A stretch of 64,000 bases of DNA from Pseudomonas viridiflava. GTDB taxonomy: Bacteria; Pseudomonadota; Gammaproteobacteria; Pseudomonadales; Pseudomonadaceae. The notes under the pieces are model-generated. The model was not told the origin of the DNA. It ran no database searches and saw nothing but the letters and a program-made list of their open reading frames with translations. Shown here piece after piece: positions 15,748 through 24,662 of this stretch (position 1 is its first letter; each line of letters begins with the position of its first letter). The DNA lies in the NCBI RefSeq assembly GCF_900580675.1, contig NZ_UTBG01000001.1, positions 310,001 through 374,000 of the forward strand, in the 5' to 3' direction. The translations under genes were made by a program, and so were the position numbers.

Positions 15748-16871
15748 TGCAACTGGCTTTTGTTCTGTACAAATATTTCCCATTCGGCGGTTTGCAGCGC
15801 GACTTCATGCGCATCGCCCTGGAGTGCCAGCAGCGCGGCCACACGATTCGTGTCTACACCTTGATCTGGGAAGGCGATATCCCGCCCGGTTTCGAAGTGC
15901 TGGTGGCGCCGGTCAAGGCGTTCTTCAACCATCGGCGCAACGAGAAACTCAGCGCCTGGATGGAGGCCGACCTGGCCAAGCGCCCGGTGGACCGCCTGAT
16001 CGGTTTCAACAAAATGCCCGGCCTGGACGTGTACTACGCCGCCGACGGCTGCTTTGAAGACAAGGCACAAAACCTGCGGCACTCGCTGTACCGCTATTTT
16101 GGCCGCTACAAGCACTTTGCCGAGTACGAGCGCGCGGTGTTTGCCAAGGATGCCAAGACTGAAGTCCTGATGATTTCCGAGGTGCAGCAGCCGCTGTTCA
16201 TCAAGCATTACGACACCCCGCTGGAGCGCTTCCACCTGCTGCCACCAGGCATTGCCCAGGACCGTCGCGCGCCGCCGAACGCGGCTGACATTCGTGCAGG
16301 GTTCCGCAAGGAATTCAACCTGGGCGACGACGACCTGCTGCTGGTGCAAATCGGCTCGGGCTTCAAGACCAAAGGCGTCGACCGCAGCCTGAAAGCCGTG
16401 GCCGCGCTGCCGGCAGAACTGAAAAAACGCACGCGCCTGTTTGTAATCGGCCAGGACGACCCCAAGGTATTCCAACTGCAAAGCGCTACGCTGGGGTTGG
16501 GCGATAACGTGCAATTCCTCAAGGGCCGCAGCGATATCCCGCGTTTCCTGCTGGGCGCCGACCTGCTGATCCACCCGGCGTACAATGAAAATACCGGCAC
16601 CGTGTTGCTCGAAGCCCTGGTGGCCGGGTTGCCGGTGCTGGTGTCGGCCGTGTGCGGCTACGCGCATTACATCAATGAGGCCGACAGCGGCCTGGTGCTG
16701 GACGAGCCGTTTGAACAAACGCAGCTCAATCAGTACCTGACGCACATGCTCACCGACACTGCACAGCGCGCGGCCTGGGGCCGCAATGGGTTGGCCTTCG
16801 CCGAGACGGCCGACCTCTACAGCATGCCGCAGCACGCTGCGGATGTGATTCTGGCGGAGCCAAAACGATGA
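15747..16871 (+). CDS. waaG: UDP-glucose:(heptosyl)LPS alpha-1,3-glucosyltransferase family protein WaaG
   Basis: This 374-residue GT4 enzyme starts the outer core by adding the first hexose (GalN in P. aeruginosa) to heptose II. The N-terminal acceptor loop reads YKYFPFGGLQRDF. The C-terminal nucleotide-sugar site has ENTGTVLLEAL near residue 276, with the EX7E type glutamates. It is coupled to waaC upstream and to waaP downstream by start-stop overlaps. Confidence 0.95.
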   Translation: MQLAFVLYKYFPFGGLQRDFMRIALECQQRGHTIRVYTLIWEGDIPPGFEVLVAPVKAFFNHRRNEKLSAWMEADLAKRPVDRLIGFNKMPGLDVYYAADGCFEDKAQNLRHSLYRYFGRYKHFAEYERAVFAKDAKTEVLMISEVQQPLFIKHYDTPLERFHLLPPGIAQDRRAPPNAADIRAGFRKEFNLGDDDLLLVQIGSGFKTKGVDRSLKAVAALPAELKKRTRLFVIGQDDPKVFQLQSATLGLGDNVQFLKGRSDIPRFLLGADLLIHPAYNENTGTVLLEALVAGLPVLVSAVCGYAHYINEADSGLVLDEPFEQTQLNQYLTHMLTDTAQRAAWGRNGLAFAETADLYSMPQHAADVILAEPKR

Positions 16872-17674
16872 AGTTGATTCTTGCCGAACCGTTCAAGACG
16901 TTATGGGCCGGGCGTGATGCCTTCGCCGAAGTCGAGAAACTGCAAGGCCAGGTATTCCGTGAGCTGGCGGCGCGTCGCACGCTGCGTACCGAGGTCGAGG
17001 GCCGCCCGTATTTCGTGAAAATCCACCGGGGCATCGGCTGGGGCGAAATCTTCAAGAACCTGATCACCGCCAAGTTGCCGGTACTGGGCGCCGGCCTCGA
17101 GTGGGATGCCATCCACCGCCTGCGCGACCTCGGCGTGCCGACCATGACCGGCGTGGCCTTCGGCGAAAAGGGCAGCAACCCGGCGGACCAGCACTCATTC
17201 ATCATCACCGAAGAACTGGCGCCGACCATCAGCCTTGAAGACCTGACCGTCAACTGGGTCGCCGAGCCGCCTGCACCGGCGCTGCGCCATGCGCTCACCG
17301 CGGAGCTGGCGCGCATGGTCGGCGACATGCACCGTGGCGGCGTGAATCACCGCGACTGCTACCTGTGCCACTTCCTGCTGGACACTTCGCAGCCGATTGA
17401 CGCGCGCACCATCAAGCTGTCGGTGATCGACCTGCACCGCGCCCAAATGCGTGCCCATCTGCCCATGCGCTGGCGCGACAAGGACTTGTCCGCGCTGTAC
17501 TACTCGGCGCTGGACATCGGCCTGACCCGCCGCGACAAGCTGCGTTTCCTCAAGGGCTATTTCCGCCAGCCGCTGCGCCAGATCCTCGCCGAGCAATCGG
17601 CGTCGCTGAGCCTGATGCAGCGCAAGGCCGACAAGCTGTATGCGCGCAAACAACGTTACGGGGATGCGATCTGA
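16868..17674 (+). CDS. waaP: LPS core heptose(I) kinase WaaP
   Basis: This 268-residue kinase-fold enzyme phosphorylates heptose I, a modification important for the Pseudomonas outer membrane. Kinase elements are visible: Lys51 (FVKIHRG), the catalytic loop HRDCYLCHF with Asp163, and the metal-binding VIDLHR (Asp188). The remembered catalytic residue of P. aeruginosa WaaP is also Asp163. The ATG overlaps the waaG stop, and the stop overlaps the next kinase gene start. Confidence 0.95.
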   Translation: MKLILAEPFKTLWAGRDAFAEVEKLQGQVFRELAARRTLRTEVEGRPYFVKIHRGIGWGEIFKNLITAKLPVLGAGLEWDAIHRLRDLGVPTMTGVAFGEKGSNPADQHSFIITEELAPTISLEDLTVNWVAEPPAPALRHALTAELARMVGDMHRGGVNHRDCYLCHFLLDTSQPIDARTIKLSVIDLHRAQMRAHLPMRWRDKDLSALYYSALDIGLTRRDKLRFLKGYFRQPLRQILAEQSASLSLMQRKADKLYARKQRYGDAI

Positions 17675-18408
17675 TGGCGGGCTGGAACCTGGAGCCTGCT
17701 TACGCCAACCTGGCGGATGATTTTGGAAGCCTCGAAGCGGTGTTTGCCCTGCAGGGCCAGCGCCTGACCCGTGACCCGTTGTCGGAAGTGATCCGCGTGG
17801 AGCGAGGCGGAATCAACTATTACGTCAAGCGCTACACCGGCGCCGGCAAGGGCCTGCGGCGCTACCTGGGCAAGCCTCGGGTCAAGTCCGAATGGCAGAA
17901 CCTCAAGCGCTTCGCCAAGTGGGGCATCCCCACCGCCGACGTGGTTGCTTGGGGCCTGGAGCGCAAGGGCCTGGCCTACGACCGTGGCGCGATGATCACC
18001 CGTGAATTGCCGCGCACCGAAGACCTGTCGGTGCTGGCCGAGCGTAACGATGCGCGCCTGCGCGACCCCAAGTGGGTCGACGCGGTCAGCCGCCAGCTCG
18101 CCGAATACACGCGGACCATGCACGACCACCGCTTTACTCATAACGATTTGAAGTGGCGCAACCTGCTGATCGACGATCAGTCCACCCTGTACCTGATCGA
18201 CTGCCCCAACGGCGATTTCTGGCGCGGCTTCTGGCTCAAGTACCGCATCACCAAAGACCTGGCCTGCCTGGACAAGGTGGCCAAATATCACCTGTCGGCC
18301 ACTCAGCGCCTGCGCTTTTACATGCAGTACCGCCAGCGCCGGCACCTGAGTGCATCGGACAAAGAGCGGATTCGCCACGTGGTGAAGTTTTTCGAGGGAC
18401 GCGAATGA
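17674..18408 (+). CDS. LPS kinase-family protein (PA5008-like)
   Basis: This 244-residue protein has the Kdo/WaaP-type kinase fold. Lys52 (YVKRYTG) fits the ATP lysine. The catalytic loop reads THNDLKWRNLL with Asp158, and the metal-binding Asp176 is in YLIDCPNGDF. All key kinase residues are present, so an active sugar or protein kinase is expected. Its substrate in the core is not evident. From memory it corresponds to PA5008, called wapP in some work, but the symbol is left blank. It is translationally coupled to both neighbours. Confidence 0.88.
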   Translation: MAGWNLEPAYANLADDFGSLEAVFALQGQRLTRDPLSEVIRVERGGINYYVKRYTGAGKGLRRYLGKPRVKSEWQNLKRFAKWGIPTADVVAWGLERKGLAYDRGAMITRELPRTEDLSVLAERNDARLRDPKWVDAVSRQLAEYTRTMHDHRFTHNDLKWRNLLIDDQSTLYLIDCPNGDFWRGFWLKYRITKDLACLDKVAKYHLSATQRLRFYMQYRQRRHLSASDKERIRHVVKFFEGRE

Positions 18409-19157
18409 GTGACTTCCTGGCGGCTGAAGACCGTGCGCTGCTGGAGCGCCACGGCCTCGCCACATTTGACGCGCTGTGGGCCAAGCAACTGGACGCGGTA
18501 GACGAGCCGAACACCAGCCGCGGCGGCTGGAGCAGTGTGTTTCGCCTGGAGCTGGACGGCCACGGCTACTACCTCAAGCGCCAGAGCAACTACCTCACGC
18601 GCAGCCTGCACCGGCCATTGGGCGAGCCGAGTTTTTCCCGCGAATTCCGCAATATCAGCCGCTACCGCACGCTCGGCATCCCGGCCTTGCAGGCGGCGTT
18701 CTACGGCGAGCGCAAAGTCGCCGGCGAACACCGCGCGATGCTGCTGACCCGTGCCCTGGATGGCTGGAATGACCTGGACTCGTTGCTCGAGCAATGGTCG
18801 CAACTGAGCGATGCCCAGCACCGCGCGATCCTGCTGGCCTGCGGTCAGCTGGCGCGCCGGCTGCACAGTGTCGGCCAGGTGCATGGCTGCTTTTACCCCA
18901 AGCATATTTTCCTGCAGGCGACCGGCGACGGTTACGCCGCGCAGTTGATCGACCTGGAGAAAACCCGCCCGCTGCTGTTCGGCTGGCGTGATCGGGTCAA
19001 AGACCTGGAGCCGTTGCTGCGCCGCGCGCGACAGTGGTCAGACGCGCAGGTGCGCCAACTGTTGGCGGCCTACCTCGAACAGCCGGAGGACAGCGCGTTG
19101 GTCGCCACCTGGCTGCAACGCCTGACCAAGCGGCGCAGCCATAAGGAGAACCGCTGA
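18405..19157 (+). CDS. InaA/LPS kinase-family protein with altered catalytic loop (probable pseudokinase)
   Basis: This 250-residue kinase-fold protein has the ATP-lysine region YYLKRQS (Lys58), a catalytic-loop equivalent VHGCFYPKHIF (159-169) and the metal-binding LIDLEK (Asp183). Aligned with WaaP HRDCYLCHF, the catalytic Asp is replaced by Cys162. The start ATG at 18405 overlaps the previous stop (ATGA). The frame is open further upstream, but that part is antisense-like run-on inside the previous gene. From memory it is equivalent to PA5007. It may be a scaffold or regulator of the neighbouring kinases, or use a different mechanism. Confidence 0.85.
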   Translation: MSDFLAAEDRALLERHGLATFDALWAKQLDAVDEPNTSRGGWSSVFRLELDGHGYYLKRQSNYLTRSLHRPLGEPSFSREFRNISRYRTLGIPALQAAFYGERKVAGEHRAMLLTRALDGWNDLDSLLEQWSQLSDAQHRAILLACGQLARRLHSVGQVHGCFYPKHIFLQATGDGYAAQLIDLEKTRPLLFGWRDRVKDLEPLLRRARQWSDAQVRQLLAAYLEQPEDSALVATWLQRLTKRRSHKENR

Positions 19158-20611
19158 TGCGTCTGTCCGAGCTGAAAAGCGCCGGCCGCACGCCGAGCCT
19201 GCCGCTGACCCTTGACCTGGCGGATGCCGCCGGCCCCGGCCAGCTGCAACTGCTGAGCCTGTTGCGCGTGTTGCCGGGCGAGCGCTACGTCGGCGCGGCG
19301 GTATGGCGCGGGCGCCCGGTACTGGCCAAATTATTGGTGGGCAGCAAGGCGGCGCGGCATTTCCAGCGTGAACTCAGTGGCGTGCGCCTGCTCGCCGAGC
19401 AAGGCCTGACCACCCCGTTGCTGCTCGCCGATGGTTTGCAGGAAGGCGAGGGCGGCTGGCTGCTGTTCGAGTTTCTCGAAGGCGCCGAAAGCCTCGCCGA
19501 TGCCTGGCACGCCGTCGAAGGCCTGCCGCCATTGGCCGACGAGCAAACCGCCGTGCTGGCCGAGGCGCTGGGTGCGATTGCCCGGATGCACGCCAAGGGG
19601 CTGTGGCAGGAAGACCTGCACCTGGACAACCTGCTGCGCCAGGACGGCAAGCTGTACTTGATCGATGGCGCCGGGATTCGCGTGGAAGAGGCCGGCAAGC
19701 CACTGTCACGCAATCGCGTGCTGGAAAACCTCGGCGTATTTTTCGCCCAGTTGCCGAAGAATCTCGAGCCGTTCAACGAAGAGTTGCTGGTGTATTACCT
19801 GCTGAGCAACGGCGAGCACGCCTTGCCGATGCAGGCCCTGGAAGCCCAGGTGCGCAAGGTCAGTGCCTGGCGCCTGAAGGACTTTCTGAATAAGGTCGGC
19901 CGCGAATGCACGCTGTTCAGCGTGGTGCGTGGCGCCTTTGGCTTACGCGCGATTCGTCGCGAGGAAGAGCCCGCGATGCTGCCGGTACTGGCGCAGGCTG
20001 ATGCGCTGTTGGAGCAGGGCCATTTGTACAAGACCGGTGGCGCGGCCAGCGTGGCCAAGGTCGACGTGGCTGGCCGGCCGCTGGTGATCAAGCGCTACAA
20101 CATCAAGGGTTTTGCGCATTGGCTCAAGCGCTTCTGGCGCCCGAGCCGCGCGTGGCATTCATGGCGCGAGGGTAATCGCCTGGCGTTTCTTGGCATTGCT
20201 ACGCCCAAGCCGTTGGCGGTGCTGGAGAAGCGATTTTTGTGGCTGCGCAGCCGGGCCTACCTGGTCACCGAGTACCTGCCGGGGCCGGACATTATCGAGC
20301 GTTTTGCGCCTTACGTAGAAAACGGCGATGCGCCGGAAGCGGAGCTGCTGGCGCTGGACCATCTGTTTGCCGAGTTGATTCGCGAGCGCATCAGCCATGG
20401 CGACTTCAAGGGCCATAACCTGTTCTGGGCCGAGGATCGCTGGGCGTTGATCGACCTGGACGCCATGTGTCAGCACCGCTCCGTCGCCAGCTTCGCTCCG
20501 GCGTATGCCAGGGACCGTGCGCGATTCATGCGTAACTGGCCGCAGAGCAGCGCCTTGTACAAGGTGATTGACCAGCGGTTGCCTGCGACGGTGCCTGCGG
20601 TAAATAGTTAA
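19157..20611 (+). CDS. Tandem double-kinase-domain LPS kinase-family protein (PA5006-like)
   Basis: This 484-residue protein contains two kinase-like modules. Module 1 (~40-200) has Lys58 (LAKLL), catalytic loop EDLHLDNLL (Asp153) and LIDGAG (Asp170). Module 2 (~290-450) has Lys312 (VIKRYN), HGDFKGHNLF (Asp416) and LIDLDA (Asp433). Both keep the core catalytic residues. It is the last of the four consecutive kinase genes after waaG, and its ATG shares one base with the previous stop. The function is presumably core phosphorylation; the substrate is unknown. Confidence 0.87.
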   Translation: MRLSELKSAGRTPSLPLTLDLADAAGPGQLQLLSLLRVLPGERYVGAAVWRGRPVLAKLLVGSKAARHFQRELSGVRLLAEQGLTTPLLLADGLQEGEGGWLLFEFLEGAESLADAWHAVEGLPPLADEQTAVLAEALGAIARMHAKGLWQEDLHLDNLLRQDGKLYLIDGAGIRVEEAGKPLSRNRVLENLGVFFAQLPKNLEPFNEELLVYYLLSNGEHALPMQALEAQVRKVSAWRLKDFLNKVGRECTLFSVVRGAFGLRAIRREEEPAMLPVLAQADALLEQGHLYKTGGAASVAKVDVAGRPLVIKRYNIKGFAHWLKRFWRPSRAWHSWREGNRLAFLGIATPKPLAVLEKRFLWLRSRAYLVTEYLPGPDIIERFAPYVENGDAPEAELLALDHLFAELIRERISHGDFKGHNLFWAEDRWALIDLDAMCQHRSVASFAPAYARDRARFMRNWPQSSALYKVIDQRLPATVPAVNS

Positions 20612-20673
20612 CGCAGTGGGGCTTCAGGCCTTCGGTAGAGTCCTCGGGGTTCACTTCCTTCGGAGACCTACCT

Positions 20674-20877
20674 ATGCGCTTGAATCCCCCTGTCGGCGTC
20701 AGCCTTAACGCTATCGACCCTGTTCACAGTCGCCCAAAGCGCGAGGCCGGGCTTGAGCCGGAACCGCCTGCGGAACCGGCGCCGGCAACCGACTCGGGCG
20801 TCAGCCGCACCGATCTCAACCGGCCAAAGCCAACGAGTCGTAACGGCACGCGGCAAACCGGAAACTTGCGTTTCTAA
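20674..20877 (+). CDS. Small hypothetical protein, Pro-rich
   Basis: This is a 67-residue ORF with SD-like GGAG about 10 bases before the ATG. It is rich in Pro, Arg and Glu (PEPPAEPAPA segment), with no membrane segment, signal peptide or recognised domain. It lies between the kinase cluster and the convergent lipoprotein gene. It could be real, as short proteins of this composition are often annotated in Pseudomonas, but coding evidence is weak. Confidence 0.4.
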   Translation: MRLNPPVGVSLNAIDPVHSRPKREAGLEPEPPAEPAPATDSGVSRTDLNRPKPTSRNGTRQTGNLRF

Positions 20878-20902
20878 ACTAGGGTCGATGGTTTCTACGG
20901 CG

Positions 20903-22291
20903 TTATTGCACCTTTGCCAGCGTCGTGCGGGTTTTGTATTTGCCCTGGAGGACGTCCTGGCTGGTGAAGAAATACCCGTAGTCCTGCAGGTACATGACGG
21001 TGCTGGTCGCCTGGTAGTTTTCGCCCGTGGCCGTGCAGTTGAGCTCCTTCGCATTGCCACTCAGCGTCGAGTTGATTTTGCTGGCCGGCAGTTCCCGCGC
21101 TACGACGCAGGTCGAGTCGCGGGACAGCAGGCGATCTTCTTCAGCCGTATTGCGGTTGCGGTCTTTGACCTTGAACCCCAGCGTTGAGCCGATCGGCATG
21201 TGCTTCCAGTCGCCACTGAAGCTGAGTTGTTCAATGTTGCTCGCAGCCGAGACGTTCAGCCCGCGCAGTTCAAATTCGCTTTGGAAGGTCAGGTTAAACA
21301 AACCGCGAAATGTCGTGGTGGTGGCGGTTGAGTATTGAGTGGTGCGGCGGACTTTAAGCTGCCCGTCTGCCGCCCCTGGCTCAATGAGTATGTCCGTCTG
21401 CAAGCTGCTGGAGCCCAAGTCGCTCTTCGCCACAAGATGATGCAGTGACTTGGGTGCAGCGGGCAGGCCCAGTGCAGAAATCGCCTCCGTCACCGTTGCT
21501 GGAACCGGCGCGGGCGTCAGGGTTTGCTGGAGCTTGGTGCGTGCAACGGCGACCGGCAGTTGTGCGGTTTTCGGCGAGCACGCAGCCTTGAGCAAGGTCT
21601 GGGTGTCTGCCTCGGCGGCGCTGAAGGGCTGGTCGACGGGTACGGCGACGACGTCGCCGAAGGTCACCGTGTTTTTCGGGGTGAGGCTGAAGGCGGCGAG
21701 GGTGCGATAGGTCTGGCGGTTGCAGCTGACCTCCCAGTGCATGCGCGTCTGGGCGTAGGGCATCCTTTTGAGTTTGTTGATCAGGATGAGCGGCTCGTCG
21801 TAGGCGCCCCAGAATTCGACTTTTTCGCCCACGGTCTTGAGGCTGGCCTGGTCGATCAGCAACTGACGCTGGGTGCCCGTGGTGCTGACGAGGCGCCAAT
21901 CGGGGCGCGGCGTGCGGGCGCAAGCCTCGGTAAAGCTGGTGTTGTGTTGCAGTTCGGCCACCACCGCCGGGGTCAGGTTGCGCATGACGGTGATGCGCGT
22001 GGGCTGGCCATCAGGCTTCAGGGTTCCAGGGGCCTCCATGTACAGCAGGCTCCCGCTCGGCGTGGCACAGGACGCCTGAAGCTGGGCGATATCCGGCACG
22101 GAAGCATTGTCGGTCAGCGTGACGTGAACCTGGTAACTGAGGTCGTCGCCATCACGCATGATCGAGTCGGCCAGCAGCGGCTTCTTGAGCATGTCTTTAT
22201 ACGGGGCGTCGGCCGTGTTGCCATTCTTCCAGCCGAGTGCGCTGCAACCGCTGAGCAGGCCGAGCGCGACGATAACCGCGATGTTTTTCAT
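20903..22291 (-). CDS. Uncharacterised large lipoprotein downstream of a TonB-dependent receptor
   Basis: This 462-residue protein starts with a lipoprotein signal: a short hydrophobic stretch and lipobox LLSGC with Cys16. The frame is open to 22402, but the ATG at 22291 has AAGGAA ahead of it and places the signal peptide at the N-terminus. The mature part is rich in Thr/Ser and beta-like alternation, with four or more Cys and a conserved-looking C-terminal segment (TVMYLQDYGYFFTSQDV). I do not recognise a family. It follows the TonB-dependent receptor gene by 74 bases on the same strand, so it may be a surface or periplasmic partner of that receptor. Confidence 0.7.
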   Translation of the reverse strand: MKNIAVIVALGLLSGCSALGWKNGNTADAPYKDMLKKPLLADSIMRDGDDLSYQVHVTLTDNASVPDIAQLQASCATPSGSLLYMEAPGTLKPDGQPTRITVMRNLTPAVVAELQHNTSFTEACARTPRPDWRLVSTTGTQRQLLIDQASLKTVGEKVEFWGAYDEPLILINKLKRMPYAQTRMHWEVSCNRQTYRTLAAFSLTPKNTVTFGDVVAVPVDQPFSAAEADTQTLLKAACSPKTAQLPVAVARTKLQQTLTPAPVPATVTEAISALGLPAAPKSLHHLVAKSDLGSSSLQTDILIEPGAADGQLKVRRTTQYSTATTTTFRGLFNLTFQSEFELRGLNVSAASNIEQLSFSGDWKHMPIGSTLGFKVKDRNRNTAEEDRLLSRDSTCVVARELPASKINSTLSGNAKELNCTATGENYQATSTVMYLQDYGYFFTSQDVLQGKYKTRTTLAKVQ

Positions 22292-22365
22292 GAGCGTTCC
22301 TTGCAGGCTAGGGGGGATCAGGGCGTTTCGACCGCCCGTTTCGGGTTTTGTGCCGGGCGCGCTGA

Positions 22366-24468
22366 TCAGAACTGATACTCCGCGCCCGCTCCGGCATACC
22401 ACGAGCGACCCGGCGCCGCTTCGTAGTAGCGACCATTGCCGTCGCCGACGATCACCGAGCCGACGTACTGGCGGTCCAGCAGATTGTCCAGGCGCAGGGT
22501 CTGGTGGAACGTCCAGTGCTCGACCTTCTGCTCGAAGCGTGCGCGCCAGTTGAACACGCTGTAGCCCGGCGCGGCGTGTTGGCTATTGGTGTCCTCGACG
22601 TAGACCTTGCTGCGGTACATGCCCTCGACGGCGGTGCTGACCCAGTCCCGCGGTTTCCAGTTCAGCTCGGCGAACAGGGTGGTTTGCGGTACGCCGGGCA
22701 GGTAGTTGCCTTTGTCGACGGCGGTGCTGCCGCCGCTGATGAAGTCGCTGTCGTAGGTGGCTTGCAGGCGGGTGTAGGCGAGGTGGGTGCTCCAGTGTTC
22801 GGCCAACTGGCTCTCGATGCCCAGTTCGAAACCGCGGCGCAGGGTGCGGCCGGCGTTTTGATAGGTGGTGCGCCCGCCGCTGGATTGCTGCACCACCAAT
22901 TCGTCTTCGGTGGTGATCTGGAACAGCGCTGCGTTGAGCCGGGTATCCTCGCCGAGGCGGGCTTTCAAGCCGATTTCATACTGTTTGCTGACCGATGGCT
23001 TGAGCGCGAAGTTGAAGCCGTTCGACGTGCTGGAATACGCCGACTCGGCCTGTGTGGGCGTTTCGAAACCCTTGCCCGCGCTGACATAGCCGTGCAGGTC
23101 AGGGGTAAAGGCGTACATGACGCTGACCGACGGGGTGTTCTTCTGGTAAGTCTTGTTGCCGCTGTCGTTGCCATCGCCGAGGAAATGATCGTCCACATCC
23201 ATTTCCATCGTGCTGTGGCGCAGGCCGGCTTGCAGGGTCCAGTCACCCAGCAGCCAGTTGGCTTGCACAAAGGGGTCGAGGCTGGTGGCGGTGTCGATTT
23301 CGTCACGACCCAAGGCGCCTTTAATGCCATGCACGCCGTTGACCGTGTTGGAATAACCCTGGCGATCATCCTGGCTGCGGTCGTAATCGAGGCCGGCGAT
23401 CAGGGTCAGGTCGCCGGGAGCACTGCTGATGGGCTGCAGCCAATGCACCGAGCCGCCGTAGAACTTACGATCGAATGCCACCACGCCACCACGGGCATTC
23501 GCCGGGTTGGGGACGCCGCTGGCGAACCGGTCCGGAATCGACAGGTACTGAATCACACTCCGCCGCCCCGTATACCCATTCACCTGCAAAGTCGCATCGC
23601 CGAAATAGCGCTCATAATTCATGCCCAATTGCTGGTGATCGATGCTTTTTCGGGTGTTGTACGTCAGCGCATTGGTGCTCACCGAGCGTGGGTCGGCCTT
23701 GTAGGCGTCCCAGGTCTGCCCGAGTGGGTCCTGCGTGCCGTTCTGCTCCAGGCTGCTGTAGATCAGCGCCAGTTTGCTGTCGTCATCCGGCTGGAAGTTG
23801 AGCTTGGCGAACGTCTGGTCGCGGCGCGCACTGCTGTGGTCGCGGTAGCCATTGGTGTCCATGCGCGAGGCGTCGAGCACAAAGCCCGCGCCATTGGCTG
23901 AGCCTTCGGCGGTGAGGTGTTTTTTGTTCAGGCCGTCGCTGCCCACCAGGGTTTCGGCGCCAATACGCGGTGGCCCTTCGCCGTCGCGGGAAAACATCTG
24001 GATCACCCCGCCGGCATTGCTGCCATACAGCGTCGCCGCCGGCCCGCGAAGCACTTCGATGCGTTCGGCGGTGTCGAGGTTAAAAGTGGCGGCCTGACCC
24101 TGGCCGTCCGGGGTGCTGGCGGGGATGCCGTCGGCGATCAGCTTGATGCCACGTACACCAAACGCCGAGCGGGCGCCGAAGCCGCGGGAGGAAATCTGCA
24201 GGTCCTGGGCATAGTTCTGGCGGTTCTGCACCACCAGACCGGGCACGCGGGACAGGGCTTCGGAGGCATTAATGCCCAATTGGCCATCGCTGATCTGCTC
24301 GCGGCTGATGCCGTCCACCGAATACGGCAGGTCGAATGTCGGGCTGGCGCTGCGCGAGCCGGTGACCACACTCGGGTCGAGGATCAAGGCTGTGTCGTCA
24401 GCCTGGGCGGCGTCGCACAAGGCGAGCAGGCCGGGCAGCAGTAGGGTGAAGCGGGCAAGGGTGTTCAT
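22366..24468 (-). CDS. TonB-dependent outer-membrane receptor
   Basis: This ~700-residue protein has a signal peptide (hydrophobic LARFTLLLPGLLAL, cleavage near AQA-DD), a plug domain (~45-150) and a 22-strand-type barrel ending in a terminal Phe (AEYQF). The plug shows ASEALSRVPGLVV, SRGFGARSAFGVRGI and ERIEVLRGPAATLYGSNAGG, all classical. The substrate is not identifiable by eye; siderophore or another metal complex is likely. A start at 24492 is possible (adds MRHGFRLT); neither ATG has a strong SD. A weak Fur-box-like sequence lies upstream. The gene interrupts the LPS cluster. Confidence 0.9.
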   Translation of the reverse strand: MNTLARFTLLLPGLLALCDAAQADDTALILDPSVVTGSRSASPTFDLPYSVDGISREQISDGQLGINASEALSRVPGLVVQNRQNYAQDLQISSRGFGARSAFGVRGIKLIADGIPASTPDGQGQAATFNLDTAERIEVLRGPAATLYGSNAGGVIQMFSRDGEGPPRIGAETLVGSDGLNKKHLTAEGSANGAGFVLDASRMDTNGYRDHSSARRDQTFAKLNFQPDDDSKLALIYSSLEQNGTQDPLGQTWDAYKADPRSVSTNALTYNTRKSIDHQQLGMNYERYFGDATLQVNGYTGRRSVIQYLSIPDRFASGVPNPANARGGVVAFDRKFYGGSVHWLQPISSAPGDLTLIAGLDYDRSQDDRQGYSNTVNGVHGIKGALGRDEIDTATSLDPFVQANWLLGDWTLQAGLRHSTMEMDVDDHFLGDGNDSGNKTYQKNTPSVSVMYAFTPDLHGYVSAGKGFETPTQAESAYSSTSNGFNFALKPSVSKQYEIGLKARLGEDTRLNAALFQITTEDELVVQQSSGGRTTYQNAGRTLRRGFELGIESQLAEHWSTHLAYTRLQATYDSDFISGGSTAVDKGNYLPGVPQTTLFAELNWKPRDWVSTAVEGMYRSKVYVEDTNSQHAAPGYSVFNWRARFEQKVEHWTFHQTLRLDNLLDRQYVGSVIVGDGNGRYYEAAPGRSWYAGAGAEYQF

Positions 24469-24540
24469 GGTCAGCCGGAATCCGTGGCGCATAAGGCATA
24501 AACGCGCAAAAGGGCGCGAGTTTAGTGGTTCAGGCGGTTT

Positions 24541-24557
24541 TTATCATTTGAGAATCG
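24541..24557. promoter_or_regulatory. Weak Fur-box-like sequence upstream of the TonB receptor
   Basis: TTATCATTTGAGAATCG has partial agreement with the Fur consensus (two of three hexamer units, GAGAAT and ATCATT-like). It lies ~70 bases before the receptor start. It would fit iron-regulated uptake, but the match is poor and was judged by eye. Confidence 0.25.
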
Positions 24558-24662
24558 TCCTACGTTGTATCGGCCGCATCCGCACGCATTCGTCAACGGC
24601 TTCGATGTTAGCGTGCTCAACCCAGCCAGTGACAATGGCGAATAGGTCAAAAGGAGTGATGC

